A stretch of DNA of 64,000 bases from Polytrichum commune. Its lineage: Eukaryota; Streptophyta; Polytrichopsida; Polytrichales; Polytrichaceae. A model generated the notes under the pieces. It was given only the letters and a program-made list of their open reading frames with translations, ran no database searches and was not told the origin of the DNA. The position numbers and the translations under genes are program-made. The stretch covers positions 34,936,440 to 35,000,439 of the forward strand of contig OX485807.1 of the NCBI GenBank assembly GCA_950295325.1, read 5' to 3'. The stretch's first letter is position 1, and every line of letters begins with the position of its first letter. This document shows, piece by piece, positions 1-11,449 of this stretch.

Positions 1-99
1 GAATGGGTTCTCAACCCAATGTTATCTACGTACCATCCTATTTGTGTGGCCCTTTCTACATAACAAACTACAATAAATCAAGGGATATGAAATTTTGAC

Positions 100-350
100 A
101 TGTCACGGTCTCCTGATTTTGTGTTGGTCCCACCCATTTGAAATGGGCTTGACACAAAACCTAATAAACCGTGAATACTTATCCATTAGGTATCCATGTA
201 GCCTTTCCATCCATTCAAACTTTCTTTGTCTTTTATGCTCTTGAGCTCTTGTGTAAAGAGATGTGAGACGGTCTTGGCATTGTCCGCCAATGATAGAATT
301 GAAATGTCAACGGTGAGAGGCTCTAAAGCGCTAGTGCAAAGTCCCCCTTA
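100..350. repeat. Degenerate relative of the MITE at 25183-25524
   Basis: The stretch with GGGCTTGACACAAA, then ATCCATGTAG and TTTCCATCCAT, follows the same order as the interior of the PIF/Harbinger-type MITE at 25183-25524. Its ends are decayed, so the borders are approximate. No gene is visible in the first 830 bases. Confidence 0.45.
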
Positions 351-404
351 AAAATGAATATGCCACTACATTTGAGTGTTTGTGTGCTCAGGTGTGCATC
401 TAAT

Positions 405-500
405 AATAGACTCATAAAAGACACGTGTTTGGACTACGTGAAGAGATTGGACTACGCGCTCAACATTCATCAACCATTCTAGGGTCAATAGTCAACTTAA
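405..500. repeat. Dispersed repeat R1, partial copy
   Basis: The string of motifs AAAGACACGTGTTT, AGAGATTGGACTACG and GGTCAATAGTCAAC matches the core of a dispersed family (called R1 here) that recurs near 8.3, 9.8, 31.2, 33.0, 35.0 and 38.8 kb. R1 has no coding capacity that I can see. Confidence 0.5.
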
Positions 501-843
501 GTTTTTTTTTGAGAGGGGGGGAGGGGCTACATTATTTTTGATGGCTTTGACACTTGTCACTTTGAAAAAACATACCATGAACAAGGGAAATTGGAAAAAT
601 AAAATAAACAATTAAATCCATAGTTTGTTGCTAAAACCCCATATCACATTCGCGGATCCAAGAAAGTCCAAACCCAAATTGAGAATATTTGGAAAACAAG
701 AGAAGTAAACATTTGAGGCATTTATACTTTCGTAAATGTCGCGTATTTCAAGCAATGGGTTATGGGATTTCGTTTCCCAACACCTACCATTGGGGGGTGT
801 GGTTTGCAGTGGCAATCATGGGTAATCATTTGTGTGTCCGAGG

Positions 844-1054
844 CAGTGATGAGGGAGGTTTTTGGGCATAATTGGTTGAGATCCTAGTGTTTGCATGTTG
901 ATATCCTCCGGTTTTCCTTCATTAAGTTTATGGTATATTCGATAGATTCCTCCAGAATGTTCGGTAATTTTCATGAAGTCTTGAACTTCAACTGGCTATT
1001 TCTCAAACTCAACTGGTTCATCTATAACTAACTGCCGCTTCTCCGCGATCATTG
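844..1054 (+). mobile_element. hAT-type MITE, copy 1 (211 bp, perfect 8-bp TSD)
   Basis: The element starts CAGTGAT and ends GATCATTG, giving short terminal inverted repeats. It is flanked by perfect 8-bp duplications GTCCGAGG at 836-843 and 1055-1062. An 8-bp duplication with CA(G/A)TG ends is typical of hAT transposons; with no coding capacity this is a non-autonomous MITE. Related copies lie at 1413-1621 and, inverted, at 41747-41972. A paralogous unoccupied target is at 1818-1880. Confidence 0.85.
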
Positions 1055-1234
1055 GTCCGAGGGCTCAAGTCTAGCACTAGGGGAAGGCCCGAGATGGCAC
1101 CCAATGCAACTACCAAGACTGCAATTAGATGCAGTAACGTGGAGGCCACACATGTTCGAAAATGCCGGTTTTGAAATAGAGTTTGGTAAACCAAGACAAA
1201 ACAATTTCCGCCGTGACGTGTGCTTAACTTCAAG

Positions 1235-1398
1235 GAGCTCGGTGTCGGTCCCCTTTTCTTTTTGGGTTAAAACCGTCCGTTTTCAAACTCCGATCGAAAT
1301 TGGAGGTTTTTAAGCCTTGCAAAACCACCGTCTTGGATCAAAGTTGAAAACGGATGTTTACACCCAATAAAAGAGGGACCGACGTTGAGACCAAGCTC
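1235..1398. mobile_element. Foldback element with ~50-bp inverted arms
   Basis: The left arm, from GAGCTCGGTGTCGGTCCC to CCGTTTTCAA, is an imperfect reverse complement of the right arm ending GGGACCGAC..GAGACCAAGCTC. The arms nearly meet, so the unit could fold into a long hairpin. I could not settle a target-site duplication. It lies between the two hAT-type MITEs. Confidence 0.5.
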
Positions 1399-1412
1399 CA
1401 CAAAGCTTAGCC

Positions 1413-1621
1413 CAGTGATCGGGTAGATTTTTGGTCATAATCGGTTGAAATCCTAGTGTTTGCAAGTCCAACCAGTTACATTTTGACATCCTCCGGGTTT
1501 TCCTTTCTTAAACTAGGGTATATTCTATAAATCTCTTTAAAACAATCGGTAATCCTCATGCGGTCTTGAACTTCAACCGGTTCATTTGTAACTAACTGCT
1601 GCTAGTTCTCCATGATCATTG
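1413..1621 (+). mobile_element. hAT-type MITE, copy 2 (209 bp)
   Basis: Same family as 844-1054, starting CAGTGATCGGG and ending GATCATTG. Flanks are GCTTAGCC at 1405-1412 and GTTTAGGC at 1622-1629, agreeing at six of eight positions, which fits an older 8-bp duplication. Confidence 0.8.
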
Positions 1622-1729
1622 GTTTAGGCGCATGTCAAGGCCGAAATGCTTTTACCTTGGATCACCAAACTCCGAATTGAAACCGGCATTTCTGAATGCA
1701 TGTCACCTCCGTAATGAGAAACCGGCACA

Positions 1730-1930
1730 TATTTTACGCAATGGGGTTTAAGATTTCATTTCCGAGGGCTAACACACACTGAATGAGGGGGGGGGGGGGG
1801 TTGACAGGTTGTGCTTTGCAGTGGCAATCATGGGTAATCAATTGTGCGTCTGAGGGCTTTAAGAGCCTAGCACTAAAGAGAAGGGCGGAGATGATCAAGT
1901 GCCAACACTGCAATTTATAGAGGCAGGCAG
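1730..1930 (+). repeat. Paralogous 'empty site' for hAT MITE copy 1
   Basis: This segment repeats 740-843 joined to 1063-1130, including GCAGTGGCAATCATGGGTAA and the following GTCTGAGGGCT, but without the MITE. It has a single copy of the 8-bp target. A run of 18 G (about 1784-1801) interrupts it. It shows that the MITE entered one copy of an existing duplication. Confidence 0.65.
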
Positions 1931-2175
1931 GAAGTCATGGTGGTTTACAGGATTGGCAAGAGAGTCGAGAGGAGGTTCATGTGGAAATTGGCTATTCTGG
2001 AGGGGCCACCCAATGGATATGAGGTGGAAGCTCCAAAATAGGGCCTGCCCCTTATCTTGAGGGGCATGGCTTGTTATAACGTTCCCCCATACTACGCCTC
2101 CCCAACCCCCAGGAACCAGATATACGTTCAGTGCCTATCCTAGTGGCCCTCTTTGAGGATCTCTCGCTCTCTTAA

Positions 2176-2684
2176 GGGCCGCTTTACACCTAGACGCTGG
2201 GCCAATTCGTTGTGTATGAGGCTTGAAATCATCACTTGTGATTGGTCAAAAGGCTGAAATCGGCCCTAACCCCTTCACACCTAGAGGCTGGGCCGATTTG
2301 GTGGTATGAAAATTTTAATTAGAAAATGCACGGTCTGACACGGCCCGAGCTCGTTGAATTGGGTGCACCCAAAATGGAGGGCCAATGCCAGATTTCAATA
2401 ATAATAATAATAATAACATTTTTGCATAAAATATGAATTTTTTTTCAACGAACTAGATCCGTTGGATTTTGTGGAAATATGAGTGGCTCTATGCTAGGTT
2501 ATGCTATATTTATTGAATTGGCCTAGGTTCTTGACCCTAAGGCCTTTACATGTGGAAAAATTGACCCCCATTATAATCTTATTATAATGTGTAGTTGAGG
2601 TTGGCCTCCAACCCAAAAGGGATTGAAATTTCATGCAATCGGCCTCAAGGGAAATTGACCTGGCCTCTAGGTGTAAAACGGCCC
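2176..2684. mobile_element. PIF/Harbinger-type MITE with TAA duplication
   Basis: The left end GGGCCGCTTTACACCTAGA and the right end, read as reverse complement GGGCCGTTTTACACCTAGA, match closely, and both sides are flanked by TAA (2173-2175 and 2685-2687). GGG-starting inverted repeats with a 3-bp TAA duplication are the Tourist/PIF-Harbinger signature. A second, internal copy of the end sequence occurs near 2268. No transposase is encoded. Confidence 0.75.
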
Positions 2685-3092
2685 TAAGATACACAGATGG
2701 CCACACACCCACATGGTATGGTAAATGTCATGGACTAAGAAGGCTTACCCTAGATTTCAAAGGTTAACATTGCGTACTTAGCCGCCATTGATTACCAGAA
2801 AATAGATTATAGTACATGGATTTGTATGTAGGATATGGTATGTGCCTACGGTACGTCTACTTCAAATTGAAGAACCACATGAGTTCAACATCCTATTGTC
2901 ACAACATGCCAACTAATAGTGCTTTGCCCTTCAAGGCCTCTCACCACAAACCCTAGTTCTGCTTCCTCACTTCCCATGAACCCTGTGTAGATATCACGAC
3001 CCACAAGGACCTTAGGTACGGGTGATGAACTCCAACTTGTAGACTTTCACCGTTTGCAAGCATTCAAATCACCTCCCAACGCACACATCCAA

Positions 3093-3561
3093 GGGGGACG
3101 TTAAATACCCCCCCACGAACTTTTCGGACTGTCAGAGTCGGGCTGGGGCAGCCGCCCGGCCAGAAAATCTGAATTTTCTGGACCCGACCGAAAACTGTTG
3201 CCCGCCCGCCCAATTATAACCTCAATGTTAGTGAGGGTTTTGTAATATTTTTGACTTCCAAGTTAATTACATGTTTTTTTGACGGTTTCACTTTGATAAT
3301 GAAACCCCAGTCAATTGCTTATTTACTCAATGGAAGTGAACATATATATTGGATTTTGGCCCTTGAAGGTGAAGTGCACTCAATATGGGATTTGTGAGTA
3401 AGTGGCCTTCAAGAATGCAAGGGCAATGGTTTTTTCGAAATCGGGCGGGCGGGCAACAATTTTCGGTCGGGTCCAGAAAATTCAGATTTTCTGGCCGGGC
3501 GGCTGCCCCAGCCCGACTCTGACAGTCCGAAAAGTTCGTGGGGGGGTATTTAACGTCCCCC
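3093..3561. mobile_element. Mutator-type MITE with 119-bp near-perfect inverted repeats
   Basis: Arms 3093-3211 and 3443-3561 are reverse complements with a single mismatch that I could find (C/T near 3195). The ends are GGGGGACGTTAAATAC. Perfect 9-bp duplications CACATCCAA flank it (3084-3092 and 3562-3570). Long inverted repeats plus a 9-bp duplication are the hallmark of Mutator-like elements. The interior of about 230 bp has no plausible gene. Near-identity of the arms implies a young insertion. Confidence 0.88.
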
Positions 3562-3893
3562 CACATCCAAGTGGGAATGCGTTGTGGACAACGACACTTT
3601 TGTCGTAACCCACAATGAACATATGCCCTCCGAAATCCAATTTTGCAAGGAGAATGCACTACGTTTGGCCGAGGACTGAACAATGAGAGGTGTGGTATCT
3701 GAACATTGATCTCAATAGGAACCGTGGTTTTACCTTTCCCACTAATTCTTGTATATGACAATGTGGGTGCTTTTGCACACACATGTCCAACTCACACTAG
3801 TAGAAAACTATGACCAAAACAACCGTGACTGAAATTGGCTGCAATTGACTATAATTTTCTTTTCTGACTAAAAATTTAATTTTTTGGAGGTGT

Positions 3894-3943
3894 GTAATAT
3901 ACCATCGGAAAGGTATTTTCAAGACCTTTCCAACGATATATTA
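3894..3943. repeat. Imperfect ~21-bp stem hairpin
   Basis: GTAATATACCATCGGAAAGGT is followed, after ATTTTCAAG, by ACCTTTCCAACGATATATTAC, a near-reverse complement. It could be a very short foldback element; no function is implied. Confidence 0.5.
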
Positions 3944-4099
3944 CAAGCCCCCGAATTCTTGAAATGTTAGTTGCTAAACAAAAAAAAAAAAAAAACAAAT
4001 TTGCAGTTGTTTAGGGACTGCAAATCAGGTTGGTCAAAAGAACCCTAAATAAACAACCCTAAACAACCCTAAAGACCAGGCTGCTCGAATAGGAGCCCT

Positions 4100-6940
4100 A
4101 GATGACGTACTTTCTTCTCTAAACTTTGTGCGCCGATCAACACCTATGTAAGATGCATGTTACACTTCATGCTCAAGTCGTGCAAATTACCTCTCAATCA
4201 TTGCAATAGTCTTCTCTCGAATTGCAAAAAGGTCATGTGTCAACTTCAATTTTGATGTACTCATGCCACATGGGAGATGTAATGATAGAATAAATGCTCA
4301 TGATGATGATGATTGGATCATCCACATAGTCGAAAAGACATAGTTGCCCATTGGGGTCGCCACATGGCACATCGGTGGTGAGATCCGCATTTGCCAACTC
4401 CGTCTAAGTTTACAAAGGCATGGACATGGGCTTGGCCAAAACTTTCCTCAAGGAGTAACAAGGTGTCAAGCACCACTTGATTGACATGGTGCACCCGATC
4501 GTGGAATACACGTTTGTGAGCAATTCCTCATCGATGCCCACACAACGACCAAGGTGGTTTTGTCAAAAGGCATGATGCCCATTGTCATTGGCGGCATTGG
4601 GCATGGACATGCGTTGCAATTCTCACATCCATGATGGAAGATGTCCCATGAACCCATGAAAGCCTCAAATAAAGAACCCAAGCACAAGTTTTATCAAGAG
4701 AGAGGTAGTGTCATGTGTTAGATTAGCGTCATATGCTTTGATACCATTCATGTAGTTATGACGAAGATTTTACATTTTGGTTTCATTAGGGGGATGGGTA
4801 TTCGAGGGTGTTTTTGTTTGTGATACCATTCATGTCTATATATATTAACCACTAACCTTCAAACCTTGATAAACTCGAACTAGTATCAACATGGTCTAGA
4901 ATGGTATTTACCCATGTAATGACTAAAGTAAACAAAGATTCTCTCACCTTCTGATGCCCATCATATATCAATATTTGACTGGTACACAATTTTGATACCA
5001 ACCGAGTGGGTTCTTCAATACCATTATTGATATGGTATGTTGATACCGTGCATTCACCTACATATTGGTCAGACGTTGATACATACCTAATGTGAGTCTT
5101 GGATTGAGGGAACTGTGACCATGGATGACATAGTGTCATTTTTATTTGATGAGAATCCCGTTCCAGATTCACATACAAGCTTGTGGTTATGATCGAGGTG
5201 AAGCATCCCTCATTCATGCCGACCCTTGAAATCAGTGTCGTGTCTCTCTCTTTATTGAATGGACAACGTGCCTATCGAGGTGTTTGGGTTGCTAAGGTAG
5301 AAATACCATAACCCGTGAAAATAAGGTGATTCGCATTGAAGATCTGGTCTGACAATCATGAGATAATTTTCCAATATAGACGAGAAGGATTCATGAAGAA
5401 TGCAAGTTGTTTCATATTTTTCTGCCCTATACAAAAAATGCTACAATTCCTCAAACTGGAAAGTTGTCCAAACCCCTACTCGTTCACTAGATTCTCCCTA
5501 CACCGAACACGGTAATCCGCATTTCCATACATAACATAGCCTAAATCGGTTACCTCATGAGTGCATTAATACTTGACTCCCATTGGCTACACTAAGTGTA
5601 CACGCATTGAAGTTGTTGCCGAGCTATGATCGGTTTTAGAAATGGCACTTCACCATTATGACGGCGGTCTAGTGCACGGCTAGAGGGTGGTAAACTGGTT
5701 ATGGTAGTTCTACCTTAGTCCATTTGGCAAAATGCAAATGGACTAATTCTACTATAATTAACTAGAAAAACAACAATTATTTTCAAAGCGTCTTCACACA
5801 TTTGAACTTTCCAGACAAGGATCTTTAGTGACGATAAATTTGGGGAGCTTTTGCTCTTACTTAAACTACCTCTCCAAGTATTTGCAGGTTGAATCGTTCG
5901 AACTTCGATTTGTACAGAAACGATTTTATCCCTCGCATCCATTTCAGTTTCAATTGCCTCGCTTAGATAAAATCCCATAATGCCATCATTCAAAACTTTG
6001 TTAGGTGTTTTGGCAAATTTCATACTTTTTGAAATTTATCTAGAGTTCTAATTGATTGTTTGATGTCACTATTTGGATGACATCCATCGATTTAAAAGGA
6101 TTTGGAGGTTGAAATTTTATGCCATTTCATCTAATTTCATGGTACCCTCATTTAGATTGGTTAAATCTTTGTAAAGAGTCTATAAATCCTCCCAAGTTAA
6201 TAAAAAAACATACAATCAAGTATGAACTAATTGATTATGATTGAATTGAATCAAGAGGGGAGGTGGGTCATGATGATTGGAGCATTGGATGTGAGACGAG
6301 GCTTTATACATAGGACTCACACAAAATCCTAGTTTGATATTGGACATGTTGATTGCAAAGAAGACATTTAGAATGACTCAAATACGACTTATTGGACCAC
6401 AAGCCAACGCCAATGACATTTGGTAATTGTGGACTAGAGTTCTAACTCTAGTTTAAGGCAAGTTAAAATGTATAACTCCATTTAGGGTCCATCTAGAGGG
6501 AGGTGCCAAATCGTATTTATCTTCACAACCAACCTATGAGTCATTGGTAATTGCCATGCGTTAGTGGAAGGAATACTCGAATCTATCATTATGATATATT
6601 TGCAGATTTTCCAATGACGCAAGACTAATTTTCTAGTGGCGCATGTCCATTACCCAATACTCATATGCTTGTAGTGTTTGATGCGGGTTTTGAAAAAGGG
6701 GAGGGTAATCCTCCAAGTTTGTATAAACCACTACTTACTTCAAGGTGCAACAAACATAAATATATGTGTTTCAAATAGCTTTTTACCCCCCCCCCCAATA
6801 TAAATATAAACAAATAATTTTAAAAAAACATTCACTACTGACATATGCGGATTCTATAACATGGAAAATAACTAGAAAATGTGCCACCAACAACGGATAT
6901 TTGCATAGCACGAGTTTAATTGGGGGGACCAACGAGGGAC
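4100..6940. other. Intergenic stretch, nothing recognised
   Basis: Only short open frames without family resemblance were seen on either strand, and no clear terminal inverted repeats or tandem arrays. There is a run of C near 6786-6798. Confidence 0.5.
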
Positions 6941-6949
6941 AAATGCAAC

Positions 6950-7031
6950 AAGTCAAAATGTGAATCGATGTGTTTCAAATTGTACTCAATATCGAGTACA
7001 ATTTGAAACACATCGATTCACATTTTGACTT
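6950..7031. repeat. Perfect 38-bp-stem hairpin with 6-base loop
   Basis: The left arm 6950-6987 (from AAGTCAAAATGTGAATCG to TTGTACTC) is an exact reverse complement of the right arm 6994-7031, separated by AATATC. No mismatch or bulge occurs over 38 pairs, unlike typical plant miRNA precursors. Confidence 0.9.
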
Positions 7032-7588
7032 AGTGTAGTCTAGGAGTAGCCTTATGATGTCACGTGCGATGTTTTCTTTGGCTTGCTAAAATACTGAACA
7101 CAACCACTAAATTCCATACACATGTGTTTTGGATGGAAAAATGGATGCGGGTCCATATGAAGTCGAACTTGCTATTGCTACATTTGACCAAATCTCACAA
7201 GTTATCTAACCCCCACCCACCCACCCACCACATTCTAGGGTTCCCGTATCCATTCGCTCCTATGAAAGTCTCGGTCTCCCAACAAAGACATTTTCCGGAC
7301 GGAGGAAACGTGTTGATTGGCAACCATTACAATCGCCTTGATGCAACCGATGGTTATATCATGCCATGGCTTATAATAGCAAGCCAATTTAGCTTTGGCT
7401 TCAAGACCATACGCTACCCATCTTTGGAGGCTGCTCCGAAAGTGGACCAACACATGACCCACTTGTGGAGCTTGAGGAAAGGAGTCCCGTTGGATGAAAA
7501 GTTATATCCACCGGATGTCAAAGTGATCGTGAACAAGAATGCACTTTAAAGGCCGCTTGTTCAAGTTCGAGGAGGGCCACGCAAATAA

Positions 7589-8158
7589 GGGTCGGTTCAC
7601 ACTATGGACCATGAAGTTGGACCAGGGAAGATGGCCTTTTTTTCCATGGTTCAACTATAGGGTCCAACTTCCATGGTCAAATTTCTTAAAAACACTATTT
7701 ACAAAGTCTTTGGGCCCTTCACTGGGTGTAAACCAAATGTGGACCGAGAGGAATGATCATGCACCCAAAAGTGAACGTGTTGATTTTTTAATTATATGCC
7801 CCCAAAAAAGCGGTTTTGAAAAAAAAAAAATCAAGTTTGACCACTATGTTGTCTTCATATTTTCTTCTCAAAAAAAAAATTTCATTAAAAATTTACTATA
7901 ACAACATTATTATGTCATGGGCCCTTGCCTTTTCAACTGGAACACCTCTTTTGTCTCTCCCGTTGCAAAACCCGTTGGACCGTGTTAGTGGATAAGGTAG
8001 GTCTTAAAACATGTCGTATGGGGACCTCAAAGTTCATGGTCACTCCAACATTTTTATCCTTTGTGTAAACTGAAGTGGTTTTGGGACAAGACCAACAACC
8101 AATCACATATTTTATAGGGCCTTGGGACGACTTCATGGTCTATGGTGTAAACAACCCC
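7589..8158 (+). mobile_element. PIF/Harbinger-type MITE family P570, copy 1
   Basis: The element begins GGGTCGGTTCACACTATGGACC and ends, as reverse complement, GGGGTTGTTTACACCATAGACC, with TAA on both sides (7586-7588 and 8159-8161). The body is non-coding. Copies of the same family lie at 29697-30295 (inverted) and 31621-32512 (5'-truncated). Confidence 0.75.
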
Positions 8159-8224
8159 TAAGTACTCCACCCAAATCTACCATCAAACGCCAATATACAA
8201 ATATAAGGTTAAGGTGTGCGGGTG

Positions 8225-8520
8225 TTATTCGGTTACTTTCCTTGATCAGACCCCATGCAATTGATTGCGTCCGGTTAAACGAGGATTACAGAACAAACAA
8301 ATAGAGAGAGGATTAAAGATATGTGTTTATAAAAGATCGTATTATGTTTTCAAATTCATTATTTGCTCCACACTTCATAGCGAACATAATTGGGAGGACC
8401 TATGTATTCAATCAAGAAATCAACAATCATGGACTTTTGATAATTGTAACTAAATAAGGGGAGGTATGCTTTTCAATTTGGTAGTTGTTGGTGTTTCATC
8501 GGAGGTATGTTGATGTAACA
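8225..8520. repeat. Dispersed repeat R1, copy
   Basis: CATAATTGGGAGGACCTATGT, AATCAAGAAATCAACAA and AACTAAATAAGGGGAGG occur in the same order and orientation as in 31135-31470. A further fragment lies near 9030-9120. No coding capacity. Confidence 0.55.
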
Positions 8521-9769
8521 CAAATTCAAATATGTAAATATGATCAATGAGAGATAGAGAGCAAGAAAAATGGACCGGAGAACACATGCATACCGTAGAC
8601 CAACATGGTGGAATAATTGTTTTGCTTTGGAATATCTTCACATCTAAAGTGTGAGACAAAAGTTGCATTGCTTGGCGTGTGACCTAGCGTGTGTGTTACC
8701 AATTGAACCAACCGGGCCACGGAGTTGCTTGTTTCAAACCACGTGGACAATGAATCCACACTAGACACGGCATCTAGTGTAGATGTCCAACCTCAAATGG
8801 TAATTCTATTTTCAAAGCGCGTAGACCAAATTATGTCAACATAACCCCGTGTCTTTTTGTACTCGTTCAACTTGTTTTGTTAAGGTACAAATGCATTCAT
8901 TGGACACCACTTTTAAGTTGACATTTATACTGGAGTAGTATATGGCAAGGCTTGTAGTTTCCATACGGACACCCCCAAAAAAAACACATGTGAAGATGAG
9001 ATTGGATGATGTGCTCAAACTAAACACATCGTTATAGATTCAATAGTGAACATAATTGGGAAGGGCCATGTGATCGTTTAAAGAGTAACCATCACTTTCA
9101 TAATTTGTAACTTTTGTATACAAACTCTACTTTTGACACTTAAAATGATTGTCGTCATGTGCTAAGCATATGAGACAGTCTACAATCCCTTGCAACGGCC
9201 ATAAATGTATGTGGAATTGGAAGTGTCCATTATAGGCCCACATACCTTGTAGGTGTTGAAGTAAGAAGATTTCGTACCACATAAGGTGGACATAACTTAC
9301 ATTAAATTAGACACCGTCGTTTGAGATTCCACTTTGCCGCAATAACATGGATTTGATGTAGGTCGGTGCCAAACTTTGTTTTCTTTTTCCAAGGGTTTAG
9401 GGTTTCCAAGCCGAGTGTGCTTCCAAATGGATTGATTACCCATAGTGTTAGTTTACCTACTCACATTTACTCATATAAAGTAGCATTCCTTACATTTACT
9501 TGAGCCAAGTGAACAATGATATTTCTACAAGATTCACATTCACATTCACGAGATAGATTGAGGATAGATTGGATCATATTTCAAATTGTTTAATACCTAC
9601 CCTAAGGTATTATTTTGGGTGTTTTTGGTTCCTTTCTCGTGTTCTCCAACTTCTGTCAATTAGATTTACACAACAAAATACGTGTTGTAATAGCAAATCC
9701 ATGATTAAACATTTGCAAATTTCAGATTCAAAATCGGACTTCCCCTAATTTATCGAAAGTGCATGTTTG

Positions 9770-9925
9770 TTGATTTCTTAATTGGATAAATAGGTCCTCC
9801 CAATTGTGTTCATTGTTGAGTGTAGAATAGTTATTGATGTTTAAAGACGTAGTCCAATCTCTTTTAAACGTGTGTCTTTGCAATGTTTGCTATTTTGCCC
9901 TCACCAAACCACATACCAATCAAAT
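9770..9925. repeat. Dispersed repeat R1, inverted copy
   Basis: ATAGGTCCTCCCAATTGTGT, then AGACGTAGTCCAATCTCTTT and CCAAACCACATACCAATCAA, reads as the reverse complement of the R1 copy at 31135-31470 and matches the copy at 34910-35190. Confidence 0.6.
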
Positions 9926-10189
9926 AAATTGGGTAACATACAAAGTGCCACTTATGTAAGTTAACTGGTACATCTTTTCCAAAGCCTCATGTCTATTGCA
10001 AAATTACACATGGAGAAACAATGATTAAAAAATAACTATATACTTTGACTTACTTTCGTAACCTACATCTATCCATACATCAATACTTTGTCCACCCTTC
10101 TTTAGAAGCTAAAACAACTTAGATATGTTATGATAGAGCTTTTGACACGACTCGTGAGTGATGGAATGGAAAAAAGCTTGCACATGCTC

Positions 10190-11200
10190 CCACTATTGAA
10201 ACATTCCTTAGCTTGGTGTTGGATACTCTTTTAATTGCCGTTCCACAAATGCCCACACATGTTTAATTGGATTTAGGTCAAGTGATTAAGGAGGCCAAGT
10301 AAGTGCATCAATTTTTTGTTGCAATGACAACCATTGCTTGATTAATTTGCAATATGTTTAGGATCATTGTCGTGTTGAAATACGACATGAGAAGGGTTGA
10401 AATGGCACCATGCAATTGGCTTGGTGACCTTGTATTGACGAATGCTAACCTACAACGTTTGTGTCATCTTCCCCTCTATCTTGCACATGTAACCCATGCC
10501 ACGGGAAGTCATACAACCTCACACAAAATCGCTTCACCTCCATGTTTAATTGTTTGACTGACGTGACGAGCTTGTAATTGAAATTCTCCAACCTTCACCC
10601 AACACCAAGCGCGATCATCAAACTGAGATTGATTGATTTTGGTCTCATCGCTTAAAATCACCCTATACAAATTATAGATAGTTGACTCTTGATGATATTG
10701 AGCAAATTCCAACATGCAATGCATATTCTTGGTTATTGACAACGACTTCTTCTAATTCTGTAATGACCTAATATCTACTTCATGAAGTACACACCTCATT
10801 GTGTTGGTGCTTGCTACCACATTCAAGTGCTCACTTGAAATATCCCTCACGCTCACAACATTATTTAATCCACCAATTTTGATGGCTCTCATGCACACTC
10901 GACGTTGAGCAAGAGTGATGGTTCTTGGGCGCCCTCCTCTTGAAGGCCCCACATGAGGAACACACTCTTTACAAAATTATCCTAAAACACGTACATTGAG
11001 ACATACTCAACAATTTTGACACTTCGCGTGTGCTACGCCCATGCTGCAACAAGGCTATAGCATTCAAGCTTTTCTCCTCTAGTAATGCTCTCATGGGCAA
11101 AGGAAAACTTTCACAATTGTAAGAGAATATGTCATGAGATACCACACCATTAACCAAAAGTGAGAGGAAGGATCCTAGGTTGCACTGCGAACTCATTCTT
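10190..11200 (-). pseudogene. Tc1-like (DD34E-type) transposase, decayed
   Basis: Read on the minus strand in several frames, the segment gives the domain order of a Tc1/mariner transposase. First comes a helix-turn-helix region (HGRSTREVSKLLSMS) near 11040, then a GRPR basic linker with a second HTH near 10920. The first catalytic D lies in ILSDETKIN (about 10640), the second in FQHDNDPKH (about 10370), and the last motif is DLNPIKHVW (about 10255). That last motif has K where Tc1 enzymes have the catalytic E. A TAA replaces the residue before SLDLNP, further stops lie near 10750 and 10970, and a frameshift follows DPKHIAN. The enzyme is dead. The SDETKIN motif and roughly 34-residue spacing to the last site fit Tc1-like rather than the DD39D mariner elements usual in plants. 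Terminal repeats were not settled. Confidence 0.8.
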
Positions 11201-11449
11201 GCAAATTAAGATGAGTGATGCAAATGTTCCAAAACTAAGTCAATAGACCTCTGTTCATTCAAAATGCAATTTCTCTCTTCTTGTAATAGCACTCAAGTTG
11301 AAATTTGGAAAATGATAGGCAACTTGGTTGTGCATGTGACCCACTTCACGGTTTGGCAAACATATCAATACTCTTTTAAATATGGCTTCCCAAAATTTGT
11401 TGTTTTGTTGATTGACTCAATTTTGAGAGTCAATGTAATTATCTTTTAA

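Noticed and set aside
3780..3830. CACTAGTAGAAAA, resembling a CACTA transposon end
   Set aside because: No matching inverted end or 3-bp duplication could be found nearby.
7064..7549. 161-codon open frame next to the perfect hairpin
   Set aside because: It begins at GTG, resembles no family I know, and the second half merely runs into the P570 MITE boundary; chance openness is likely.
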